DNA of 64,000 bases, taken from contig NZ_MBSS01000010.1 of NCBI RefSeq assembly GCF_001695855.1, positions 1 through 64,000 of the forward strand, read 5' to 3'. Origin of the DNA: Ensifer sp. LC163 (lineage in GTDB: Bacteria; Pseudomonadota; Alphaproteobacteria; Rhizobiales; Rhizobiaceae). Shown here one piece after another: positions 1 to 7,160 of this stretch (position 1 is its first letter; each line of letters opens with the position of its first letter). A program made the translations under genes and the position numbers. The notes under the pieces were generated by a model that saw only the letters and a program-made list of their open reading frames with translations, was not told the origin of the DNA and made no database searches.

Positions 1-168
1 CCACCAGGCGGAAGGTCGTCATCCTTGCTCCCAACGTTGACATTGACCAGCGCGTCGAGAGGCGAGAGTGTCGCATCTCTAACTGGCCCAACTGTCGCAT
101 TACTAAATAGCCACTACACTCAAAAGTCACATAATATACGTTATGGAACACCCGAGCGGTTTTGCTCG

Positions 169-248
169 TGTTGCTTTTTGATCCCAAACCGCCGGTTACA
201 TTGTTGTGGAATTCCTCGATAAACGGCGGTTTCCAGTGTTGCTTTTTT
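169..248 (+). repeat. Left end repeat array, possible recombinase binding sites
   Basis: TGTTGCTTTTT occurs at 169-179 and TGTTGCTTTTTT at 237-248. Between them, AAACCGCCG (186-194) and CGGCGGTTT (224-232) form an inverted repeat around a centre containing TTGTTG and TGGAATTCCT (207-216). Arm-type direct repeats around an inverted core are what tyrosine recombinase attachment sites look like. The array ends 48 bp before the recombinase start, so it may also control that promoter. Confidence 0.5.
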
Positions 249-295
249 AGATTGGCATAGCGACATTTGCGCGGGTTCAGGAGCGCGGGTCAGCT

Positions 296-1507
296 ATGCC
301 GGTCAATCTTGCTTCATCATTGCTGCCGCCAACTTTACGCGGCATGGCCAGCGTCGACCATTACGGAATTCCTCGGTTCTGGGCGACCATCTGGATCGAC
401 GTACTGACACCGCCGTTGGAGCCGTCGACCAGGCGCAAGCATCTAACCGCTTTGGACCGGCTTTACGACGCGGCCAAGCGCCAACGCGGCAGCGAGTGCC
501 TTGACCGCTTGATCGCGGAAGCTGACGCGGATGCACTTGAGGACGTCCTACTGGGTTTCCTCGCCCAACTACGAAACGAAGCCGTCATCACGGGTTTCGA
601 CAAGAACTCGACCTGGACCTCGGCCGTCAGCTTCGTGATCGACATGCTCCGGCGTGCAGGAAACTCGTCAGGCGCTCGCGTCGCCGAAATGGAGGCCAAA
701 CTTCTCAAGCTTGACGCGCTTTACCGCCAGCTCGCTCCAAACCCCGAGACGAGCGCACCGGTCATCCGCGCGCTACCGTCAACGGTGGTTCTGGACCTCC
801 ACGAAATCTTCCGGCCGGATTCTCCTCGCAATCCGTTCAAGACGGAAGCGCTTCGCTGGCGCAACCTCGTTATCTTCTTCCTGCTGCTGTTCCTGGGATT
901 GCGCCGTGGTGAAGCCGCGTTGCTGCACGGAAACTCGTTCAAGGAAGACTTCAACTTCACCACCGGAACTATGGACTACTGGCTCGACGTCGAGGAGACG
1001 CAGGACGGCGACCCGCGCTACGAGCAACCCAGCTTGAAAACCGCGAAATCTCGGCGGCAGCTTCCGATGCCCAAGGAGATTGTTGATCTAATTCCCACCT
1101 ATATCAGGAACTTCCGGGGCAAAGCGAATTATCCGCACCTTCTGATCTCTCAGAAAGCCAAGCCTCTGTCGCTTCGTTCGATGAACGAGATATTCGAGGT
1201 GGCGAGCAAATCGCTGTCCGAGAAAGCGAAGAAGTCGTTAGAAAAACAGGGGCTTGAAGGCGTTTCTTGTCACGATCTACGACATACGGCAGCCGTGGTC
1301 CGGATGACGCGGTATCGCGACAGGGGCCTCGATCTGGACACGGCGCAGGAGAATTTGCGGGAATACTTCGGCTGGTCGGAAGAGTCGAACATGCCCCGCC
1401 TCTACGCCAAATCCTACTTCGAGACCACCCTTGCAGAGGTGTGGGACGAGACGCTTGACACCTTCGTGGACGCCTTGAGGCGCATCAATCCGGAGCGAGA
1501 GCATTGA
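296..1507 (+). CDS. Tyrosine recombinase / phage-type integrase
   Basis: This 403-residue protein has the catalytic signature of the tyrosine recombinase family. The first arginine lies in LGLRRGEA (about 200-207), a candidate lysine in TAKSRR (about 251), the HxxR box in CHDLRHT (H326, R329), and the nucleophile is probably Y370 in PRLYAKSY. The usual second histidine is replaced by tryptophan (FGW, about 360), which the family tolerates. The N-terminal half (about 30-140) looks like a helical core-binding region. It should cut and rejoin DNA through a 3'-phosphotyrosine intermediate. Its stop overlaps the TTG start of the next ORF, so the two are translationally coupled. No tRNA gene lies beside it. 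Its targets are probably the repeat arrays at 169-248 and 3101-3181, but that link is inference. Confidence 0.85.
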   Translation: MPVNLASSLLPPTLRGMASVDHYGIPRFWATIWIDVLTPPLEPSTRRKHLTALDRLYDAAKRQRGSECLDRLIAEADADALEDVLLGFLAQLRNEAVITGFDKNSTWTSAVSFVIDMLRRAGNSSGARVAEMEAKLLKLDALYRQLAPNPETSAPVIRALPSTVVLDLHEIFRPDSPRNPFKTEALRWRNLVIFFLLLFLGLRRGEAALLHGNSFKEDFNFTTGTMDYWLDVEETQDGDPRYEQPSLKTAKSRRQLPMPKEIVDLIPTYIRNFRGKANYPHLLISQKAKPLSLRSMNEIFEVASKSLSEKAKKSLEKQGLEGVSCHDLRHTAAVVRMTRYRDRGLDLDTAQENLREYFGWSEESNMPRLYAKSYFETTLAEVWDETLDTFVDALRRINPEREH

Positions 1508-1812
1508 ACGCTGCTGCATTCAAGTTGGAACTTGGGCTGCTCGACGAGATCACCAGCTTGACCGCTAAGCTGCCGTCCCTGCCTTCTGTTGTTAGATACT
1601 TCGACGACTTCAACAATGAGGTGCACTCGATCCGGGACATATCGTCAAGCGGCAGAATATTGATCTGCGTAGACGGCCTTGAACGGGTGATCGACTTTGA
1701 TGCTTTCGGTGCTTTGAGTATCGCTATGAAGCACGTTGTGGTCGACTGGTTCCAGCGACTCGATCCAACAACTGTGGTCATGAAGGCCGCCAACGCCCTT
1801 ATTCTCCATTGA
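1504..1812 (+). CDS. Small hypothetical protein coupled to the recombinase
   Basis: The 102-residue product begins at a TTG that overlaps the recombinase stop codon (TTGA), an arrangement typical of translational coupling. I recognise no domain. The protein is mostly helical by eye, soluble and without a signal peptide; it has an acidic N-terminal half (about 10-50) and a hydrophobic C-terminal helix. The coupling suggests a recombinase accessory, such as a directionality factor or DNA-binding partner, but no helix-turn-helix is obvious. The antisense strand is also open here; this strand is preferred because of the overlap. Confidence 0.55.
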   Translation: MNAAAFKLELGLLDEITSLTAKLPSLPSVVRYFDDFNNEVHSIRDISSSGRILICVDGLERVIDFDAFGALSIAMKHVVVDWFQRLDPTTVVMKAANALILH

Positions 1813-1957
1813 TCTCTCCGAACCTGCGTCGAATGGTTACCTTATACCCTGTTTAGGCGGACAGGAGGGCAATGGCTTCGTCTGTCGGTCGCACATCGCC
1901 AAAGCTCCGATAGATGGCGGCACTATGGAGCAAGTATCCAAGATTTGAATGATGCGC

Positions 1958-2338
1958 TCAGCTTCGCTTTATCGTGCCCTGATGAAAGAGCATCTGCCAC
2001 TTCTCCCCGTTGTGCTTCCAGATTGAGCTTCGCAAAACATACCGCTTTGACCCGTCGTCTTGTGTGCGCTGACTTTCGTACGTCAAAAGCACCGCGTCGC
2101 GAGAAATAGAAGTAAGGCTGTAATTGGCCGTTCTGAGATCACCATCATTGTTGTCATCTTCCTGAATCAAAAGATCGATGATCTCTGCTCGGCGATATAC
2201 GGTTCCTGATGCTCCGAATTCAACAAATCCTTCTGCAAGCAAAGCTTCGACCGCATCTCTTGACCGCCTGACTTCCGGGCGATGAAGGGCCTCTTCAAGT
2301 GATCGAATATCGGCAAGTTCGGCACGAAGGCTTGTCAT
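1958..2338 (-). CDS. NTF2-like / DUF4440 family protein
   Basis: From the ATG at 2338 this gives 126 residues. It has the DUF4440/SnoaL pattern: an N-terminal helix with LRAELADIRSLEEAL, then a LLAEGFVEFGASGTVYRR segment, and a C-terminal beta sheet ending in W-K-M-L-F-H-Q-G. Proteins of this cone-shaped fold bind small molecules or act as minor enzymes; the substrate cannot be inferred. The start was chosen because GGAG lies 9 bases upstream; the frame stays open another 40 codons upstream but with a non-family, membrane-like sequence. It reads leftward, in the same direction as the NUDIX gene behind it, and is probable cargo of the recombinase element. Confidence 0.65.
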   Translation of the reverse strand: MTSLRAELADIRSLEEALHRPEVRRSRDAVEALLAEGFVEFGASGTVYRRAEIIDLLIQEDDNNDGDLRTANYSLTSISRDAVLLTYESQRTQDDGSKRYVLRSSIWKHNGEKWQMLFHQGTIKRS

Positions 2339-2563
2339 CGCTGGTAACTCCAATGGGATGGGCATCAAGACGTCGGGAGCAACAAAGGACATTGTTCTGT
2401 AAAGCAACATCGTTGCTGTTGTTGCGAAAGCGTACAATCCCAAAAACAACAAACCCACCCGTTTGTGGGCTGCGTTCTCGTCGGCGATATCGATCTCATC
2501 AACGAGATAGTCGCGGCAGCTCCAGCGAGCCTAGCGAGGAACACCGCCCTCCGCTTTAATTAG

Positions 2564-3001
2564 CTAATCGAAAAAGGTCGAAAGTGGATATGGGACTGCA
2601 AGGGGAGGCATATCGTTCTTCGCGAAATATCGAAGCGATCTCGTCTCGTTATCCGTCCAGGAATCTCGCACTGCCAGCACTTGGCATTTGAAGAGGGTGA
2701 CCACATACTCGACTTGGTGACCGTTCGGGTAGGTGTACCTAAACTCGTGTCCGCCGAAGACGCCTAAAATGCTTGTAGAGGACACTGTGTAGCCAGTCTC
2801 TTCCATCACCTCCCGAGTGACAGCTTCCTGCGGCGTCTCTCCCGGCTCAATTGCACCGGCGGGCAGGCTCCATCCTTCCCCGGAGGCCTTCTCTTGCAAA
2901 AGCAGATTGCCTTTGGCGTCATGAATCACCGCCGCAACGGAAGGAAGCAGAAGCAATCGGTTCCCGATCAGACCGCGAAGCTCCATTACGTAGGATGCCA
3001 T
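2564..3001 (-). CDS. NUDIX hydrolase
   Basis: The protein (145 residues from the ATG at 3001) contains a complete NUDIX box, G-x5-E-x7-REVMEETGY, at about residues 57-79. It therefore should hydrolyse a nucleoside diphosphate linked to another group, using Mg2+ held by the box glutamates. The preceding strand (SVAAVIHDAKGNLLLQEK) and the SLPAG turn fit the family. A frame 28 codons longer is open, but conservation begins near the chosen start. It is the rightmost gene of the putative element and is read inward from the right-end array. The substrate is unknown; a nucleotide-sanitation or signalling-nucleotide role would be a guess. Confidence 0.8.
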   Translation of the reverse strand: MASYVMELRGLIGNRLLLLPSVAAVIHDAKGNLLLQEKASGEGWSLPAGAIEPGETPQEAVTREVMEETGYTVSSTSILGVFGGHEFRYTYPNGHQVEYVVTLFKCQVLAVRDSWTDNETRSLRYFAKNDMPPLAVPYPLSTFFD

Positions 3002-3100
3002 TCGATTACTTTCTTGAAGAAGAGAGGCTGATCTGATTAGCCGAGGACTAATTGGGATGATCACCGTGCGCAAGCTTCGCGTCAACGTTCACGTCGCCAT

Positions 3101-3181
3101 CAAAAGCAACAAAGCTACGGTTCGAAGTCAGCAACAAGGATTTCCATGTTGCGAACCTGTCAGATTTGAAAAGCAACAAAT
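3101..3181 (-). repeat. Right end repeat array, inverted copy of the left array
   Basis: On the minus strand TGTTGCTTTT starts at 3178 and again at 3111, 67 bp apart (68 bp in the left array). Between them GGTTCG (3119-3124) and CGAACC (3152-3157) form an inverted repeat around TGGAAATCCT (3146-3137), which matches the left core TGGAATTCCT except at one base. A further TGTTGCAACA palindrome lies just outside at about 3201-3210. The design mirrors 169-248 in opposite orientation. Confidence 0.5.
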
Positions 3182-3215
3182 GGCCTATTTTTGGTGTTGC
3201 AACACCCATCCCAAC

Positions 3216-3892
3216 CGGTGACTGCCGAAATAACATGCCATACAAGGGATGAATATCACTCACTCATCCAGCTTCAGTGCCGAAACCGCACTCTTTCGAC
3301 CCAGGAATAATTGGCGCTGTGTGACGAACGGCGCCAGCGCAACACTTGGCGGGCACCCACCTCACAAACACTACAATCCTCCATAACCACTCTACGCCGG
3401 CGTGGGTTCGGAGCGGATTAAGCCGGTACGATCGAGCGGTGAAATGGGCACTCCGACGCTGCATTCGTCACCAGCTTTCGTTGCAGTTGCCATCGTCACT
3501 TTGACTTGAGATCGGACCGCTCTGATGCATTCCAGAGAATGTGCACCAGGGCTGCTCCTGCCACGGACGCGAGCTGATCGCTGCCATGAAGCACGGCCGC
3601 GTGGCGGTTGCCCCTTCGGACTCCAAGGTGCCTTGATACTGCGGCAAGTTTGCTTGCTCATGCCTTTGAGTGTGGCCGTCTTCGGGAAGCAATCGAAAGA
3701 TGTGGAAACCGAGCCCAATCGCGTTGTCCTACCAGAGCCCGGATGGAATGTTTCGCCAAGAGCGCTGAAGCGGCACTGAGTCGCCACATGAAGCGGAGTC
3801 CGAGGCAGCCCCGCTGAGTGGTCGTAAGCTGCGACGCGGCGAACGCCTCAGCGCGCCATTGGCCCAACTCAGCCCAATCATCAGCAGAACAT
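3216..3892. other. Gene-poor stretch, no supported gene
   Basis: About 680 bases between the putative element and the next gene. All frames are short, with atypical composition and no recognisable domain or ribosome binding site. It reads like decayed coding DNA or flanking debris of past insertions, but I cannot identify a parent gene. Confidence 0.4.
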
Positions 3893-3906
3893 AGGAGGAA
3901 TGCACA

Positions 3907-4263
3907 TTGGCCGCTGCCACGTTTCAGCCGAACCTGATGGGGTCTATCGGCTTCAACTCGCAAATTGCAGCGCTTTCCATTTGCGCCGTTACAGCCGTGA
4001 CCGCGATATTCTATGTCGCGTCTTACCAAAGTTTGCCGTGGAACGACGTTCCGATGGAACCGGCGCCTGAGATCGCGCCGGCAAGCGGCACAGGCACGGC
4101 AAGCCCGCCGAAGTTCGAGATCGTGTTCAGCGACGGCGACCGCAGCCTGATGGTCTATGGCGGCTACGTCTACATCGTCCGACTCGGTGACAAGCTGCCT
4201 GACGGTCGTCGGGCGATCGGGTTCGAGAAGCGGGAAGGAAGTTGGTCCGCAATGACACTCTAG
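3907..4263 (+). CDS. Small membrane-anchored hypothetical protein
   Basis: A TTG start is supported by a perfect AGGAGG eight bases upstream (3893-3898). The 118-residue product has one N-terminal membrane segment (about 20-40), a proline/alanine-rich linker (about 48-66), and a C-terminal beta-rich tail with VRLGDKLPDGRRAIGFEKR. That tail recalls the small periplasmic beta domains of type II/III secretion and type IV pilus proteins, where a G-D-x-L-x-D-G turn precedes a strand ending in W. The next gene encodes a FliN/SctQ-like protein, which strengthens a secretion- or motor-related reading, but no family can be named with confidence. Confidence 0.6.
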   Translation: MAAATFQPNLMGSIGFNSQIAALSICAVTAVTAIFYVASYQSLPWNDVPMEPAPEIAPASGTGTASPPKFEIVFSDGDRSLMVYGGYVYIVRLGDKLPDGRRAIGFEKREGSWSAMTL

Positions 4264-4417
4264 AAGGTGTTTCCGGTGCGGCCTTTGTGGATGTTAACGG
4301 AATGTTAACGCTCGCATTAGACGCACCGCCCCTGCCCTCCCAGGCGCCATTGCCTGTCACGGCGAACTGGCGCAACCCTTTTGTTAAGGACTTGTAAACC
4401 AGTGTTTTGGGTGGTGC

Positions 4418-4741
4418 ATGATGATGAACGAAACGTTGCATAATGGCTTGCCGGAAATCGAAAATGGCCCCATTCCGCCGGAGAGCGCCCCGATCGGCGA
4501 GCATGCAGTACAGGGCATACCGCTTGTCATCGAGGCAGTCCTCGGTCGCGCAAGATTGACTGTGGCCCAACTCTACAAGCTGCATCGGGACGACCACATA
4601 GATCTCGACACCAATTTCGGAGACCCGGTCGACCTCAAGGTCAATGGCACGGTCATTGGCCGAGGCGAGATTGTTTTCGACGAATCCAAGACCGCCATCG
4701 GCGTCAAGATCGTCGAGATTTCTCACGGCAGGCGTCGCTAA
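4418..4741 (+). CDS. FliN/SctQ-type SpoA-domain protein
   Basis: The 107-residue protein has an unstructured N-terminus (about 1-30) followed by one SpoA domain (about 33-104). Visible hallmarks are the VIEAVLGRARLTVAQLYKL segment, D-F/G-x-P-V-D-L-K-V-N-G, and IGRGEIV, all typical of FliN and the C-terminus of YscQ/SctQ. Such domains form the cytoplasmic ring of flagellar motors or type III secretion. No other flagellar or secretion gene is nearby except the small membrane protein 154 bp upstream, so it is an orphan. Three consecutive in-frame ATGs (4418, 4421, 4424) leave the exact start open. Confidence 0.75.
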   Translation: MMMNETLHNGLPEIENGPIPPESAPIGEHAVQGIPLVIEAVLGRARLTVAQLYKLHRDDHIDLDTNFGDPVDLKVNGTVIGRGEIVFDESKTAIGVKIVEISHGRRR

Positions 4742-4895
4742 AAGGTGATTGTGACCTGAATTGGGGCCAGCGTTGAAACGGCAATGAGAGGCAGGTCCGC
4801 CTCTTGGCCGGCAGCCATCGCCTCCTCCCCGTTGAGCCCCCATCAGGCGAAAAAAGGGGATCACGGTCTGGAAGAAGGTCGTTAAGACGTTGCAA

Positions 4896-4922
4896 GACGC
4901 CGCAGGCATTTCCCGCGGCGTC
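4896..4922. terminator. Hairpin after the FliN-like gene
   Basis: GACGCCGC (4896-4903) pairs perfectly with GCGGCGTC (4915-4922) across an 11-base loop, between two convergent genes. No strong T-run follows, so it may be a weak or Rho-assisted terminator. Confidence 0.45.
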
Positions 4923-4958
4923 TCTGTCGGACAGTCGTCGACAAGCGCTAGCCAACCT

Positions 4959-5945
4959 TTATCGCAACGGCAGGGCCACCGGGCGGATCGGTGCCGCATC
5001 CGCACCGCGGAACTTCAAGGAGGCGCCGACAAACGCGAACTCGTAGACACGATCCTTCGACAGCCCTTCAAGATTGACGAGCTCGATAATCGGCGCGCCC
5101 TGTTGGGCGAGCAGATAGGTATGGACCGGGACATAATTGTTCTCGGTTTCGGCAGGAAACGCCTCGAAGCTGAGGTTGTCGGCGCCCACCACCATGGCGC
5201 CACCGTCCTCGACCAGGAATTTGGCGGCATCGATGCTCAGTCCCGGAGGATTGCTCATATAGGCGGATGCGTTCTCGTAATGCTGCATGCGCCCGGTGCG
5301 GATCAGCACAACATCGCCCTGCTGTAGATTCACACCTTGGCTGTCGAGCGCCGCCTGCAGATCCTTGCGCGTCACCCGATAGTTGTCCGGCAGCATCTGC
5401 ATGCCCTTGGCTGCGGCGACATCGATCATCACCCCGCGCGCAATTATGGGCGGCAGCTTCTCCGCACCCGTGACGGTCCAGCCCTGATCGCCGAGGTAAT
5501 CGGCGGCGGCATAACCGTTCCAGATCTTGCCGTTCAGACCGAAATGGTTCAGCGCATCGATATGCGTACCCATATGTGCATACATCGACACGGCGGAGCC
5601 GGTGTAACTGACATGATCGTTCATTTCCCTGCCCACTTTCATCGGGTCGGAAACTGCGGTGCCATGCGGTGTGTGGGTCATCCACATCTGGTATGGCGGA
5701 TCGCCGGCCGCCTCCCAGCTTGGCATGCCGATGAAATACTCGACCGCTAGATCGTAGGATCTGCCACCATCGATGCGCGACAGGATCGTGGCGCGGGATT
5801 CAGGCGTGATCAGATTGAGCCGTCCGATCTCATCCTTCGGCCCCCATGGGCTCTTGCCAACCTCTTGCGCTGAAGCCGCGCTGCCGACGAGACCGGCGAT
5901 GAAGGTGACAGCCAGGGCGCGGCTGAAAACTGCAGTGTCGAACAT
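4959..5945 (-). CDS. Secreted cyclase / kynurenine-formamidase-like hydrolase
   Basis: The 328-residue protein belongs to the metal-dependent cyclase family (PF04199). It has a signal peptide ending near ASA-QE (about 26), the metal-binding signature HMGTHIDALNHF (about 124-135), and the expected C-terminal pattern with DN-S-E and PVHTYLLAQQG (about 270-288). Family members hydrolyse cyclic or N-formyl substrates using a metal held by the H-x-G-T-H-x-D motif. The signal peptide places it in the periplasm. AAGGAG sits 7 bases before the ATG. It is divergent from the adjacent LysR gene, the likely regulator. The substrate is not predictable. Confidence 0.8.
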   Translation of the reverse strand: MFDTAVFSRALAVTFIAGLVGSAASAQEVGKSPWGPKDEIGRLNLITPESRATILSRIDGGRSYDLAVEYFIGMPSWEAAGDPPYQMWMTHTPHGTAVSDPMKVGREMNDHVSYTGSAVSMYAHMGTHIDALNHFGLNGKIWNGYAAADYLGDQGWTVTGAEKLPPIIARGVMIDVAAAKGMQMLPDNYRVTRKDLQAALDSQGVNLQQGDVVLIRTGRMQHYENASAYMSNPPGLSIDAAKFLVEDGGAMVVGADNLSFEAFPAETENNYVPVHTYLLAQQGAPIIELVNLEGLSKDRVYEFAFVGASLKFRGADAAPIRPVALPLR

Positions 5946-6060
5946 GATGAACTCCTTCTTCTCGCTTTCCCTGACATCGGGAAACTGAGCCCACCTTATT
6001 GCTGGCGCCTGCGCGAATAATCAGCGATAGAACGAAAACATAATTTACTCTGGAGAAAAT

Positions 6061-6957
6061 ATGGACCTGCTGGCCGCCATGCGCTCCTTCCGCCGTGTCG
6101 TCGAACTTCAGAGCTTCAACAAGGCGGCGGAAGAGCGGGGGCAATCGAACGCGTCGATCAGCAAGCAGATCCGGCAGCTCGAGGCGCGCCTCGGCACAGT
6201 GCTGATCGTGCGCACGACGCGCCGCATGAGCCTGTCTGAGACAGGGCACAGCTATTTCGCCGAATGTTGCCGGCTGCTCGATGAGCTAGACCATCTGGAG
6301 CGGACGACCTCCGGGGAAGCCGGCGAGATCAATGGCCGGCTCCGGATCAATGCGCCCCTGTCCTTCGGACTGACCGTACTCGCACCGATGCTGGCCCGCT
6401 TCATGATGCTTCATCAGCAGTTGAAGGTGGACATGACGCTCGACGACCATGTGCTCGACGTCGTGTCTGAGGGCTTCGACCTGTCCATCCGCGTGCGCGC
6501 GACGCTCGCGGATTCATCCCTGGTTGCCAGGCGGCTGGGCGAGGTCGAGCAATTCATCTGCGCAGCACCCGCCTACCTCTCGGCAAACGGCACGCCAACA
6601 GAGGTCGGCGATCTCAAGAACCACCATTGCTTGGCCTACCGCCTCGCCGACCAACCCGGGAACTGGGTGCTGGAAGGCCCGGACGGTGCCGCGAGCATCG
6701 ATGTGCCTGCACGCTTCGTCGTCGACAACAGCCTGATGCTTTGCGAGATGATCCAGTCCGGCGTTGGCATCGGCGTCTTGCCCTCCTTCATCGCCAACCC
6801 GCTCCTTGCCAACGGCAAGCTCCTGCGGATCTTGCCGCAGCACAAGCTCGCCCGGCGCAGCATCTACGCGGTCTATCCGACCAACCGCCTGCTTCTGCCC
6901 AAGGTGAGGGTCTTCACCGAATTTCTCGCAGGCGAGTTTCGGCAAGCCGGTTTCTAA
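6061..6957 (+). CDS. LysR-family transcriptional regulator
   Basis: The 298-residue protein has an N-terminal winged helix-turn-helix (about 1-60; F-N-K-A-A-E-E-x-G-Q-S-N-A-S-I-S-K-Q-I-R-Q-L-E) and a LysR substrate-binding domain (about 88-295). The CrgA-like pattern (INAPLSFG, DLSIRVR, PADQPG-W) places it in the large group that regulates a divergent enzyme gene. GGAG lies 6 bases before the ATG. The 115-bp gap to the cyclase-family gene is the expected shared regulatory region. Confidence 0.88.
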   Translation: MDLLAAMRSFRRVVELQSFNKAAEERGQSNASISKQIRQLEARLGTVLIVRTTRRMSLSETGHSYFAECCRLLDELDHLERTTSGEAGEINGRLRINAPLSFGLTVLAPMLARFMMLHQQLKVDMTLDDHVLDVVSEGFDLSIRVRATLADSSLVARRLGEVEQFICAAPAYLSANGTPTEVGDLKNHHCLAYRLADQPGNWVLEGPDGAASIDVPARFVVDNSLMLCEMIQSGVGIGVLPSFIANPLLANGKLLRILPQHKLARRSIYAVYPTNRLLLPKVRVFTEFLAGEFRQAGF

Positions 6958-6971
6958 CCAGGCTTGCGCGC

Positions 6972-7015
6972 CTACAGCGCCGCGCGTCTTATCAGACGCG
7001 CAAAGGTCGCTGTAG
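6972..7015. repeat. Rhizobial palindromic intergenic element (possible cruciform/terminator)
   Basis: Two nested perfect stems: CTACAGCG (6972-6979) with CGCTGTAG (7008-7015), and GCGCGTCT (6982-6989) with AGACGCGC (6994-7001) around a TATC loop. From memory this sequence type is a dispersed palindrome common in Sinorhizobium and related genomes. It follows the LysR stop by 14 bp and could also end that transcript. Confidence 0.6.
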
Positions 7016-7160
7016 CACTCCCCAAAGCCGGAGACGATGGAGTGCTGCGCGCGGTGCAATCAGTGCCTGGCATGTGGCGATCACGCAATTTTGCGACGCG
7101 ACGCCTCGCCTCGGCCGCGCTTAGGCCGATAATGAGCGGAAACGAACCGAAAGACCGCCG

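Larger units (their letters stand above)
160..3215. mobile_element. Putative small element driven by a tyrosine recombinase
   Basis: The block holds a tyrosine recombinase with a coupled small ORF (rightward) and an NTF2-like gene plus a NUDIX hydrolase (leftward). Both outer ends carry the same arrangement: two copies of a TGTTGCTTTT-type repeat 67-68 bp apart, flanking an inner dyad and a TGGAA(A/T)TCCT core. The left array (169-248) and right array (3102-3178) are in inverted orientation. Gene content and matched ends suggest a mobile unit of about 3 kb. The exact boundaries are not visible: I found no target duplication and no direct-repeat attL/attR pair. The arrays also sit upstream of the outermost genes, so they could instead be operator arrays. 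Confidence 0.45.

Noticed and set aside
1-159. Open minus-strand frame at the left edge with a short LDALVNVNVG-like segment
   Set aside because: Too short and cut by the window edge. It slightly recalls a dehydrogenase but nothing allows a family call.
1-3300. Direct-repeat attL/attR pair or tRNA target for the integrase
   Set aside because: Searched both flanks by eye; found only the inverted arrays. No tRNA-like cloverleaf was seen.
3392-4029. Minus-strand frames of 120-130 codons before the small membrane gene
   Set aside because: R/S-rich composition, overlapping each other, and no ribosome binding site. The plus-strand gene at 3907 with AGGAGG explains the right part.
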